Of a DNA stretch of 7,231 nt, positions 1-6,629 are shown one piece after another (positions within the stretch are counted from its first letter, which is position 1; each line of letters begins with the position of its first letter). The DNA comes from Acetobacterium sp. (GTDB lineage: Bacteria; Bacillota; Clostridia; Eubacteriales; Eubacteriaceae). Below the pieces are notes generated by a model. It was not told the DNA's origin. It saw only the letters and a program-made list of their open reading frames with translations, and did no database searches. A program made the position numbers and the translations under genes. The stretch covers positions 1 to 7,231 of the forward strand of contig JAKLQL010000131.1 in NCBI GenBank assembly GCA_022013395.1, in the 5' to 3' direction.

Positions 1-1
1 C

Positions 2-706
2 ATCAATCTGCAATTTTCAAATAAAACCGATGCTTATAATATTGCGGGTGTTTCCCTGCATAAATATATTGGTTTTATGGATTTATATTTAAGACCAACG
101 TTGGTGCTAAGTGATGCAACCTACAATCAATACCGGGAGCAGGCTGGAGCAGACGATGTGGTGAACTTTACCGGCATCATGTTTGATAATCCGGCCGGAT
201 CAGAAAATATGGTGGCGGCATTAAATAAAATTGTTCCAGAGAATACCCAGACCAGTAGTACCTTTGGTATCGCCAATCTGAGTTATATTGGGGTCTATCA
301 CTCGATCTTTTCATTGTACGGCGCTTACGTATTTATCGGATTATTTATTGGCATCTTGTTCTTACTTGCTTCGGGCAGCATCATGTATTATAAACAAATC
401 ATTGAAGCTCAGGAGGAAGTGAGCCGCTATGACATCCTCAAGAAAATCGGGATGAGTCGAGATGAGATAAAAAAATCGATTGCCAGACAATTGGCGATCG
501 TGTTCGGTTTATCGCTAACAGTGGGGCTATTGCATTCGGCTTTTGCATTATTAACCTACAACCGCACCATGGATCTGGCTGGTAAAGAGTTGCCGACGCT
601 GATCAATGCCGGCATGATTGTGGGGATCTATATTATTATCTATTGCTTTTTCTATTTGTTATCCGTTATCAGCTATATGCGCATTGCCTGGGGGTGGAAA
701 AAATAA
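2..706 (+). CDS. BceB/FtsX-like ABC transporter permease, 3' part (5' end outside window)
   Basis: The reading frame is open to the left edge, so the ATG at 77 is internal and not the true start; 234 C-terminal residues are visible. The first ~100 residues are soluble and would be the end of the large extracellular loop typical of BceB-type permeases. Three hydrophobic segments follow at about 103-125, 163-185 and 202-225, matching the last three membrane helices of the FtsX-type domain. Between the first two lies the family-typical cytoplasmic stretch ASGSIMYYKQ...RYDILKKIGMSRDEIKKSI, which closely resembles BceB/YxdM-type permeases. Known members work with a BceA-type ATPase in resistance to and sensing of cell-wall-active antimicrobial peptides. 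The regulator/kinase pair downstream is of the matching Bce type, which supports a shared role. The ATPase gene is not in the window; the substrate cannot be read from the sequence. Confidence 0.9.
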   Translation: MNLQFSNKTDAYNIAGVSLHKYIGFMDLYLRPTLVLSDATYNQYREQAGADDVVNFTGIMFDNPAGSENMVAALNKIVPENTQTSSTFGIANLSYIGVYHSIFSLYGAYVFIGLFIGILFLLASGSIMYYKQIIEAQEEVSRYDILKKIGMSRDEIKKSIARQLAIVFGLSLTVGLLHSAFALLTYNRTMDLAGKELPTLINAGMIVGIYIIIYCFFYLLSVISYMRIAWGWKK

Positions 707-735
707 TTCATAATTTGCCACGATCCCGTTATAAT
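707..735 (+). promoter_or_regulatory. Likely sigma-A-type promoter for the two-component genes
   Basis: A perfect TATAAT lies at 730-735. TTCATA at 707-712 (4 of 6 matches to TTGACA) is exactly 17 bp upstream. It starts directly after the permease stop codon and would begin a transcript near 742 carrying the regulator and kinase. This suggests that these genes can be expressed apart from the transporter, though read-through from upstream is also possible as I see no terminator between them. The inverted-repeat site TNACA-N4-TGTAA, described for BceR-like regulators, was looked for here and not found. Confidence 0.5.
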
Positions 736-908
736 GTAATAAGAAAAAGTAATATCTTGTTAGTGGCCTGATCGTCGGCCGGACAATCAATTGTGAAATT
801 TAAAATAAACAAACCTTACTTGCTTCGTTGTCGGTTTTATGAAACTGGCAGCGAGGCGCATTGCGTTATGGCGAATAGATTGTGTTATTGACGGAAAGAG
901 TGAAATTA
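736..908 (+). other. Long 5' leader of the response regulator, with a weak imperfect hairpin
   Basis: About 165 nt lie between the predicted transcription start and the chosen GTG. An imperfect inverted repeat is present: TTGT (757-760) with ACAA (783-786) outside and GGCC (765-768) with GGCC (777-780) inside, around an 8-nt loop and an unequal internal bulge. It has no T-run and so is not a terminator. A nearly perfect small palindrome CGCATTGCG sits near 858-866. A 25-codon ORF from ATG 839 to stop 916 overlaps the regulator start but has no convincing ribosome binding site. I recognise no riboswitch class. Confidence 0.3.
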
Positions 909-1580
909 GTGTTTAAAATATTGTTAATTGAAGATGATAAAAAAATAGCGGACATTGTGGTGGAAAATCTGATAAAAGCAGGCTATGATTCCCTTGCAGC
1001 CACGGATTTTTCGGACATTTTGCCTGAATTTATGGCCTTTAAACCGGATCTGGTATTGTTGGATATCATTTTGCCATTTTATGATGGGTATTACTGGTGC
1101 GGGCAAATCAGACTTCTTTCAAAGGTTCCGATTATTTTCATTTCATCCAAAAGCACCGACATGGATATCATCATCGCCACCAACATGGGCGGCGACGATT
1201 ATCTGATCAAGCCCTTTTCCATCGATATTCTGCTGGCCAAGGTGGCAGGGCTTTTGCGACGTACCTATTCCTATGATAATGCTGAAATGGATATTATTTC
1301 CCATCAGGGTCTTATTTTTAATATCGGTAGTGGGGTGGTGTCTGTCAATGAAAAAAGTGTTAAACTGACGAAAAATGAAGCCCAGATTCTGGAGTTGCTA
1401 TTAAAGAGTCGCGGCAATACAGTCAGTCGGGAGAGAATCATGCGAAGTCTCTGGAAAGATGCCAGCTTTATTGATGACAATACCCTGACAGTCAATATCA
1501 CCCGTTTAAGAAAAAAGCTCAAGGATCTCGGACTTGAAAGCTACATTGAGACCATAAAAAATTCAGGTTATAAGATATGA
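909..1580 (+). CDS. OmpR/PhoB-type response regulator, BceR-like
   Basis: A two-domain DNA-binding response regulator of 223 aa. The frame is open from GTG 882 with further starts at TTG 888, GTG 900 and GTG 909. I chose 909 because it gives the standard N-terminus MFKILLIEDD and has the purine-rich GGAAAGAG 8 nt upstream. Receiver domain ~1-118: acidic pocket D9/D10, phosphoacceptor D52 in VLLDIILP, switch residue S79 and conserved K101 in DDYLIKPF. A winged-helix domain follows (~145-223), with TKNEAQILELLL and the recognition region NTLTVNITRLRKKL, ending in the usual IETIKNSGYKI. The MGGDDYLIKPF wording is characteristic of regulators paired with intramembrane-sensing kinases such as BceS. 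Its stop overlaps the kinase start by 4 nt, so the two are probably translationally coupled. The likely target is the transporter operon to the left; its promoter is not in the window. Confidence 0.93.
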   Translation: MFKILLIEDDKKIADIVVENLIKAGYDSLAATDFSDILPEFMAFKPDLVLLDIILPFYDGYYWCGQIRLLSKVPIIFISSKSTDMDIIIATNMGGDDYLIKPFSIDILLAKVAGLLRRTYSYDNAEMDIISHQGLIFNIGSGVVSVNEKSVKLTKNEAQILELLLKSRGNTVSRERIMRSLWKDASFIDDNTLTVNITRLRKKLKDLGLESYIETIKNSGYKI

Positions 1581-2602
1581 CGATAAAAGATTATTTATGG
1601 GATAAAAAATATCTGATTCTGATATATGCCATCACGGTTCTGTTTACCGGAACGGTGATCTATATCGGCGAAGCGGTTGCTGTGAATCAATCAAACGGTT
1701 TGTATGTTATGGAAGTATCGCTGCTGTTATTTGCCATTTATTTGGCGGTTGATTTTATCGTTAAGAGTAAGTATTACAAGCGGTTAAAAGCAATATCAGA
1801 TTTGGAGGGCCTGGACTGGGTAAATTCCCTGCCGATACCAGTGAGCTCAGAACAACGGATTTATAATGAGCTCCTGCAAAAACAATATCAGGCGATTAAT
1901 AAAAGGTTAAGTGAACACCAATCAAAAAGCATTGAAAACCGTGAATTCATAACCATGTGGGTTCATGAAATAAAAACACCCATCGCGGCATCAAAACTGA
2001 TCATTGAAAACAATCTGGATCATCCGTCAGAAGAAGTGCTATACAGCATCGAGGATGAGATTGATAAAATTGAGGATTTTGTCCAAATGACATTATTTTA
2101 TTCCCGAACCGATGATTTCGCGACAGACTATCTCATCAATAGCATCAACCTGAAAAAGGTGGTTAATGAATGTATTAAAAGAGAGTTCTCCAGTATTACA
2201 AATAAAAATTTGAGTTTGCAACTGAAAAATCTTGACTTGCAAATTGATTCGGATGAAAAATGGTTGGGCTTTATTATCAAGCAAATCCTCGACAATGCCA
2301 TCAAATATTCGACGGCAAATGGTAAAATCAGTATTTATGCAGAATCGCTTGAAGATGAAGTGGCGTTAATCATTGCAGACGAAGGCGCTGGTATAAAAGA
2401 GGAGGACATCCGACGGGTTTTTGATAAAAACTTTACCGGTGGCAATGGTCGTAAATATGTCACCGCCACCGGAATGGGGCTGTATCTGAGTCAGAAAATC
2501 GCCCGAAAACTGAGCCATCAGATTACAATTTCGTCTGATTCGGGAAAGGGGACCAGGGTAAGCATCCATTTTCCCCGTTGGAATGATTTCTATGACGTTT
2601 AA
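1577..2602 (+). CDS. Intramembrane-sensing histidine kinase, BceS-like
   Basis: A 341-aa membrane sensor kinase starting at ATG 1577, which overlaps the regulator stop as ATGA. Two membrane helices (about 12-32 and 43-62) are joined by only ~10 residues, so there is no extracellular sensor domain; this is the hallmark of kinases that take their signal from a partner ABC transporter. The dimerisation/phosphotransfer site is H130 in the WVHEIKTP motif. The ATP-binding domain shows the N box with N240 (ILDNAIKYS), G1 at 268-272 (DEGAG), an F-box-like VFDKNFTGG near 281-289, and G2 at 299-301 (TGMGLYLS). All catalytic motifs are intact, so it should be active. The length is usual for the family. 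No confident terminator follows in the 117 nt to the convergent DUF2252 gene; a small AGAAAT/ATTTCT inverted repeat (2645-2666) has no T-run. Confidence 0.93.
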   Translation: MTIKDYLWDKKYLILIYAITVLFTGTVIYIGEAVAVNQSNGLYVMEVSLLLFAIYLAVDFIVKSKYYKRLKAISDLEGLDWVNSLPIPVSSEQRIYNELLQKQYQAINKRLSEHQSKSIENREFITMWVHEIKTPIAASKLIIENNLDHPSEEVLYSIEDEIDKIEDFVQMTLFYSRTDDFATDYLINSINLKKVVNECIKREFSSITNKNLSLQLKNLDLQIDSDEKWLGFIIKQILDNAIKYSTANGKISIYAESLEDEVALIIADEGAGIKEEDIRRVFDKNFTGGNGRKYVTATGMGLYLSQKIARKLSHQITISSDSGKGTRVSIHFPRWNDFYDV

Positions 2603-2719
2603 TCTGATTTTCTCGATTAAGCCAGCTTAGGCCAAACAATGCGAAGAAATGGAGCGGCTAATTTCTGTGCAGTTGTGGGCAGTCACTGAGTACTAGAAAA
2701 CTGTTCGTATTTTAAGGCT

Positions 2720-4068
2720 TCATGCTTTCCACTTAATAAATTTTTCATAATCCATATAAACCTGCTTGGTATAGGTGTAACACCAGTTTACAATCATTTG
2801 ATCAAACAGCGGAGATTTGCCCATATACCCGGCGACCCAGTTGGCATTAGGACTTTGGGCATGAGCCCGGGCTAAAAGAAAACCGCAATGGGCGGCATAA
2901 CGCTTGAAGCCATCATCAGTAAGTGCGGCAACTTCAATGGAGCCCTTCATATCCCGAAATTGGCGAACGTAAAAATCGCGTCCATTTGCCTGGAAATGCC
3001 CGAGAAATGGATCGGAGACAGCCTGGAGTATCTGTTGATATTTGGGAACCCGATAGCCTTGGTTTGTGATGGCAGTAATGGGGTGGGGTGGGGGAAAATT
3101 GGTTTGGTTGAACATTGAAATAACAGAGGGGTTCGCTTCTTTAATCTGCAAAACCAGATGACTGGCATTTTCACAGGTTAAGGCAAGGACGTAACAGCGC
3201 GTCCCGACGCTGCCAACACCGACAACCCGGCGGGCGGCATCCGTTAAAATATGCTGAGATAATAACAGTGCGATGTCCGGTCGGACTGTTTTTTTATAGT
3301 GTTCAAAAGCATCTTCAACCTGATGAACCAGTTCCGGCTCCAGATGGGTTAGTACCGGCCGGTCTTCCACAAAAAGTCGGCGGCCATTTGCATCGGCCAG
3401 GGTGAATTTATCAATCACCTGGGTAGAGGTTCGTCTTTTGGCATTTTTGGTTATTTTTTCAAATGAGCTTTTTGTGGATTTGGGCATATCTTTGAGCAGT
3501 TTTTCATCATCGATACTGACGTAATAGCGATCCAATGAGCTCAGTTTTAAGATATCCCGCAGACCGGTGCGATAATGATGGGCAGTTTCCATGGCGGCAT
3601 CCCGGATTTGATCGCTCCCTAGCTGCAGATCTTCACCACACAGAATCACGCTGGTGACTAAACGCTTGAGATCCCACTCCCAGGGGCGGCTTCATCAAAA
3701 TCATTGAGATCAAAAACGAGGCGACGTTCAGGTGAAGCATAAAGTCCGAAGTTATTGAGATGAGCATCGCCGCAGATGATCAGCTGATGACCGGTGATTG
3801 CCTGTTTGGACAAATCATGGGCCATCAATAGAGCGGATCCCCGATAAAAGGTAAAGGGCGAGATAGACATTCTTTCTTTTCGCAAGTCAATTAGTTCAGG
3901 CAGTCGATTAGTATTTTGGGATTCGATGAGTGTAACCGGATCGCGGTCAACTGGAGATAATGTGGCCTGGGCGGAAAAAGGGATCGTTTTTCGAGCTTCT
4001 TTGCCTTTTTCCCGTTGGGCTTTGGCAGTTGGAATGATCTGATTTTTATTTAAACCATAGAGAATCAT
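2720..4068 (-). pseudogene. DUF2252 (COG4320-like) protein gene, interrupted by a frameshift
   Basis: One gene of about 449 codons reads in two frames: 4068 to a TAG at 3658-3660, then a second frame ending at TGA 2720-2722. The start is ATG 4068 with a strong ribosome binding site GGAGGTG (complement of 4074-4080) 5 nt away. The N-terminal part has FYRGSALLMAHDL, GDAHLNNFG and FDLNDFDE, which are DUF2252 hallmarks recalling kinase-like folds. It then derails at about 3676-3687 into GSGISSV-stop. The other frame at the same place reads WEWDLKRL, the expected continuation, and goes on through VGVGSVGTRCY, LQIKEANPSV and YVRQFRDMKGS to an ordinary C-terminus (GKSPLFDQMI). The rest shows no decay, so the event is recent or is a sequencing error. 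The second part could start at GTG 3649 but would lack the putative catalytic motifs. The biochemical function of the family is not known to me; a small-molecule kinase-like role is only inference. Confidence 0.88.
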
Positions 4069-4201
4069 AGTAACACCTCCGTAAGATTAAGATGATGGTA
4101 ACAAAAATCTTTGAATTTGTATAGCGATATGAATAAATTTTGAACGCTCCTAAAAAAAACGCAATCAGTTTGACCAAAAAATTAATTAAAAGTTTTAAGC
4201 A

Positions 4202-4244
4202 TTGATTGAAATAATAGCAGAATATAATTATTTTGTGTTATAGT
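4202..4244 (+). promoter_or_regulatory. Possible promoter(s) for the leader ORF and protease
   Basis: Two overlapping candidates are seen in an A/T-rich spacer. One is TTGATT (4202-4207) with a perfect TATAAT (4223-4228) but a short 15-bp spacer. The other is an extended -10, TG-T-TATAGT (4236-4244), without a clear -35. Either would start a transcript 35-60 nt before the first ATG. Chance matches are likely in such A/T-rich DNA, so the choice is uncertain. I see no clear - strand promoter for the DUF2252 gene in the same spacer. Confidence 0.35.
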
Positions 4245-4291
4245 ATTAAATCCCGATCGAAAAGGGTATCATAAAAGTAAAGGATTACACC

Positions 4292-4351
4292 ATGAATGAG
4301 AAAGTTGCTAAAGATAAGACACGCAGTACTGAGAGAGGACATCATGAATAA
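4292..4351 (+). CDS. Possible 19-codon leader ORF overlapping the protease start
   Basis: ATG 4292 has AAAGGA (4279-4284) 7 nt upstream, which is a better ribosome binding site distance than it offers to the in-frame protease ATG at 4296. It encodes MNEKVAKDKTRSTERGHHE, a very hydrophilic peptide, and stops at TAA 4349-4351. This overlaps the preferred protease start (ATG 4344) by 8 nt in another frame, which is the geometry expected for translational coupling. No family is recognised. It may be a chance ORF: it is short and composition alone gives no proof. Confidence 0.3.
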   Translation: MNEKVAKDKTRSTERGHHE

Positions 4352-6161
4352 GAGATTAGGAATAATAACACGATGGCTTGCAATCACGATGATTTTCTGC
4401 TTGTTGTTTCCGGCCGGGATATCGGCAGAAGATGTAGTTGATAATCAGACATCAGCTGTTGCAACTGAATCACCAGCCAATGAGGGCTCCCCTCCAGACC
4501 TGGCATCTGCTCAGGATAACGAAACACCGGCTGAAATTCAAACCCTTGAACAGGTGCCAGCGATTAATATTAATGATCATTTAGATCAGCAGATTGTAGT
4601 TATCTATACCGATAGTGGTGAATCCAATGTAAAAGATCTGTCGCTGACAACCGATGAGGTTGTTTCTGGAGAGCAGGTCTCTAATCGGGTTGACTTAATC
4701 GAAGTCAGCGAAGGAACAAATGTGGAAGCGCTGATGGCCGATCTGGAACAAAATCCCAATGTTCTGGCGGTCGATAAAAATGATAAAATTGAAGTGACCG
4801 CCCTTCCCAATGATCCCTATGTTGTCAACGGCTCAGCCTGGCAATTTCAGCGGATTGGCGCGGACCAAACCTGGAACCAGGTGTCCAATACGGACCCAGT
4901 GGTAGTGGCGGTTATTGATACCGGCTTAAATGTTAATCATCCAGATCTTATTGGTAATACCGTTGCGGGATATGATTTTGTAACCGGTCAGGAGAGTGTT
5001 GTGGATTTGGCTGGTCATGGCACGGCAGTAAGCGGATGCATTGCTGCCGTTACCAATAATGGAATAGGAACTGCTGGGATTTCGGGGATGGCTAACATAA
5101 AAATTGCCCCCTATCGTGCTGGTGGCGAATTTAGTGGGGATACCCAGCTGGATGTAGCCTATATTTGTGCCGCTTTGCTTAAAGCGGCCGAGCGACCAGA
5201 CGTAAAAGTAATCAATATGAGTTTTGGTGGTTACGGAACTTTTCCAACGCTGGCTGCAGCAGTTAATGAAGCGGTTAAAGCGGGAAAAATAGTCGTTGCG
5301 TCTTCAGGCAATGAAGGTGAATCATGGAGTTCCCGGGTGGGACAATATTCCTATCCAGCATCCTATGATCATGTTATTTCGGTGGGTGCTACCACCAAGG
5401 ACAATACGCGGTCTTCCTTTTCCCAATACAATGATCGAGTTGATCTATGTGCGCCAGGACAGTCTGTCTTAACAACCGCCAGAAGCGGCGGATATGAGTA
5501 TGCCAGCGGGACATCTTTCTCCAGTCCCATTGTCGCCGGCGCCTGTGCGGTGCTGATGGCTGCCGACACCAGCTTAAATGCCGATAAGGTTGAGACGATT
5601 CTAAAAGATACCGCCCTGGATCTGGGAACAGTTGGCAGTGATCCTTATTATGGCAGCGGTTTGATTCAGCTAAATTCAGCAGTCGCTTCCATTAATTCAA
5701 ATGAAACCGTAAGTAGTACCTACCGAACCCATGTCCAGAATGTCGGTTGGCAGGGATGGAAAAGTGATGGGCAGATCAGTGGCACTTCAGGGCAATCACT
5801 GCGGCTTGAGGGAATTGAAATCAAGATGAATAATCGAGGTTATGATCTTGGGATTGAGTATCAGACCCATGTTCAAAATATTGGCTGGCAGGGTTTTAAA
5901 AGCAATGGTCAAACCAGCGGCACCTATGACCAATCCTTGCGATTGGAGGCGATTCAAATTCGTCTGACCGGAGCGGATGCGAGTAACTATGATGTCTATT
6001 ATCGGGTTCACTGTCAAAACTATGGTTGGTTGGACTGGGCAAAAAATGGTGCATCAGCAGGTTCACAAGGTTTGTCATTAAGACTTGAAGCGATTGAAAT
6101 ACAAGTCGTTCCCAAAGGCACTTCAGCACCGGGGTCAACCAATCGTCCATTTATTATTTGA
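4344..6161 (+). CDS. Secreted subtilisin-like serine protease (S8) with three ChW repeats
   Basis: An exported endopeptidase of 605 aa. I prefer ATG 4344 over the longer ATG 4296: AGAGG lies 5 nt upstream and the protein then begins MNKR plus a hydrophobic core, a classic signal peptide with likely cleavage after AGISA (residue 28). A Ser/Thr/Pro/Glu-rich linker (~29-75) leads to an inhibitor-I9-like propeptide (~80-153; IVVIYTDSG...ALMADLEQNPNVLAVDKN). The peptidase domain (~165-450) has D192 in AVIDTGLNVNHPDL, H225 in GHGTAVSG, oxyanion N323 in SSGNEG and S391 in SGTSFSSP, so the triad is complete. Three ChW repeats follow (460-588), replacing any LPXTG or S-layer anchor. ChW repeats are thought to mediate surface or substrate attachment in clostridia. 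The enzyme probably matures by propeptide self-cleavage outside the cell and acts on extracellular protein; its substrate is unknown. No clear terminator follows, and it seems monocistronic apart from the possible leader ORF. Confidence 0.95.
   Translation: MNKRLGIITRWLAITMIFCLLFPAGISAEDVVDNQTSAVATESPANEGSPPDLASAQDNETPAEIQTLEQVPAININDHLDQQIVVIYTDSGESNVKDLSLTTDEVVSGEQVSNRVDLIEVSEGTNVEALMADLEQNPNVLAVDKNDKIEVTALPNDPYVVNGSAWQFQRIGADQTWNQVSNTDPVVVAVIDTGLNVNHPDLIGNTVAGYDFVTGQESVVDLAGHGTAVSGCIAAVTNNGIGTAGISGMANIKIAPYRAGGEFSGDTQLDVAYICAALLKAAERPDVKVINMSFGGYGTFPTLAAAVNEAVKAGKIVVASSGNEGESWSSRVGQYSYPASYDHVISVGATTKDNTRSSFSQYNDRVDLCAPGQSVLTTARSGGYEYASGTSFSSPIVAGACAVLMAADTSLNADKVETILKDTALDLGTVGSDPYYGSGLIQLNSAVASINSNETVSSTYRTHVQNVGWQGWKSDGQISGTSGQSLRLEGIEIKMNNRGYDLGIEYQTHVQNIGWQGFKSNGQTSGTYDQSLRLEAIQIRLTGADASNYDVYYRVHCQNYGWLDWAKNGASAGSQGLSLRLEAIEIQVVPKGTSAPGSTNRPFII
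5721..6107 (+). repeat. Three tandem ChW repeats encoded at the 3' end of the protease
   Basis: Units at about 5721-5828, 5859-5966 and 5997-6107 encode ~36-residue copies of the pattern Y-x-THVQN-x-GWQG-x-K-S-x-G-x-SGT-x-x-QSLRLE-x-I-x-I, spaced by ~10 residues. Copies 1 and 2 are closest. Copy 3 is altered (HCQNYGWLDWAKNG, SAGSQGLSLRLEAIEI) and carries a Cys not seen in the others. The conserved GW gives the family its name (clostridial hydrophobic with conserved W). The DNA of the copies differs at many synonymous sites, so the duplication is old. Confidence 0.88.
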
Positions 6162-6199
6162 AACAAATGATGTTTATAGATAGAAATCGATGAATAAAA

Positions 6200-6228
6200 T
6201 TGACTTATTGGGGTACATGAACTAAGAT
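6200..6228 (+). promoter_or_regulatory. Likely sigma-A-type promoter of the 85-aa gene
   Basis: TTGACT (6200-6205, 5 of 6 consensus) and TAAGAT (6223-6228, 4 of 6) are separated by 17 bp. Transcription would start near 6235, just before the hairpin at 6238, leaving a leader of about 45 nt. This makes the small gene a unit of its own rather than a tail of the protease operon. Confidence 0.45.
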
Positions 6229-6237
6229 TGAATAAAT

Positions 6238-6262
6238 ATTAGTTGATTGAAAAATCACTAAT
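6238..6262 (+). promoter_or_regulatory. GAAA-loop hairpin immediately before the ribosome binding site
   Basis: Arms ATTAGTTGATT (6238-6248) and AATCACTAAT (6253-6262) pair over 10 bp with one bulged T, closed by the tetraloop GAAA (6249-6252), a stable GNRA type. No T-run follows, so it is not a terminator. The ribosome binding site AAAGGAG (6264-6270) begins two nt after the stem. From the predicted start near 6235, the hairpin would sit at the very 5' end of the mRNA. It could stabilise the message, tune translation, or mark a dyad operator at the DNA level. Confidence 0.5.
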
Positions 6263-6279
6263 GAAAGGAGTATCTGGAG

Positions 6280-6537
6280 ATGATTATTACCTGGGATAAT
6301 ATTAGTGAAGTGAACAGACGCATCAAAGAGCGCGATTTGGCATACAAGGTTCATTTAAGTGATGCTTGTGGCGGACAGAGTATGTGGATTGAATCGATGA
6401 ATAAAGATAATCGTTTTGACAATCTGGATGATTTAAACGATTTGATACGTGATTATTTTACTGAGATTCATGCCGATGTTGTGTTCAGTTGGGATAAAAA
6501 ATCATTTTGGTCAAAGGATCGTTCCTTAATATTTTGA
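6280..6537 (+). CDS. Small conserved protein, tentatively RDAC family
   Basis: An 85-aa, acidic, soluble protein without signal peptide or membrane helix. ATG 6280 follows AAAGGAG (6264-6270) at 9 nt. Visible traits: an N-terminal helix-like stretch (NISEVNRRIKERDL), then YKVHLSDACGGQSMWIES at ~22-39, a helical acidic middle (FDNLDDLNDLIRDYF) and an aromatic C-terminus (FSWDKKSFWSKD). The D-A-C-G-x-Q-S-x-W-I-E core resembles, from memory, small clostridial proteins called RDAC family; here the R is S. No biochemical function of that group is known to me. The single Cys in DACGG could bind metal or be redox-active, but this is speculation. The gene stands alone between its own promoter and a strong terminator. 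It is very likely a real gene; the family name is less sure. Confidence 0.8.
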   Translation: MIITWDNISEVNRRIKERDLAYKVHLSDACGGQSMWIESMNKDNRFDNLDDLNDLIRDYFTEIHADVVFSWDKKSFWSKDRSLIF

Positions 6538-6575
6538 TCAGAATTTTTAATGGAGTAGCCCATCCAAATAAATAG

Positions 6576-6629
6576 ACCACAACCAAGGAGCTTTTGAAGG
6601 CCCCCCTGGTTGTGGTTTTATTATTTTTT
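6576..6629 (+). terminator. Strong intrinsic terminator, probably acting in both directions
   Basis: ACCACAACCA (6576-6585) pairs perfectly with TGGTTGTGGT (6607-6616); after one A/C mismatch two further G-C pairs are possible (6587-6588 with 6604-6605). The T-rich tract 6616-6629 follows on the + strand, ending transcription of the 85-aa gene. On the - strand the stem is followed by CTATTTATTTGG, a weaker T-rich tract, so it may also end the convergent activator gene, whose last codons lie inside the + strand T-tract. Confidence 0.85.

Noticed and set aside
839..916. A 25-codon ORF (ATG 839) before and overlapping the response regulator start.
   Set aside because: No convincing ribosome binding site, Arg-rich and unrecognised; it is most likely chance in the long leader.
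2603..2719. Inverted repeats TAAGC/GCTTA (2618-2629) and AGAAAT/ATTTCT (2645-2666) as a terminator between the kinase and the DUF2252 gene.
   Set aside because: The first has almost no loop, the second is A/T-rich, and neither is followed by a T-run on either strand.
2888..3118. A + strand ORF of 76 codons opposite the DUF2252 gene.
   Set aside because: The opposite strand encodes clear DUF2252 motifs; this ORF is a shadow with no ribosome binding site or recognisable product.
3649..3660. Two separate genes instead of a broken DUF2252 gene.
   Set aside because: The two frames carry consecutive parts of one conserved domain, and the expected linking motif WEWDLKRL is encoded upstream of the second part's GTG start.
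4170..4199. TTGACC (4170-4175) with TTTAAG (4194-4199) as the protease promoter.
   Set aside because: The spacer is 18 bp and the -10 is poor; the downstream TATAAT and extended -10 elements are better candidates.
5024..5040. TGGCACGG resembling the -24 element of a sigma-54 promoter, given the activator nearby.
   Set aside because: It lies inside the conserved His-motif codons of the protease and lacks a GC-containing -12 element at the right spacing.
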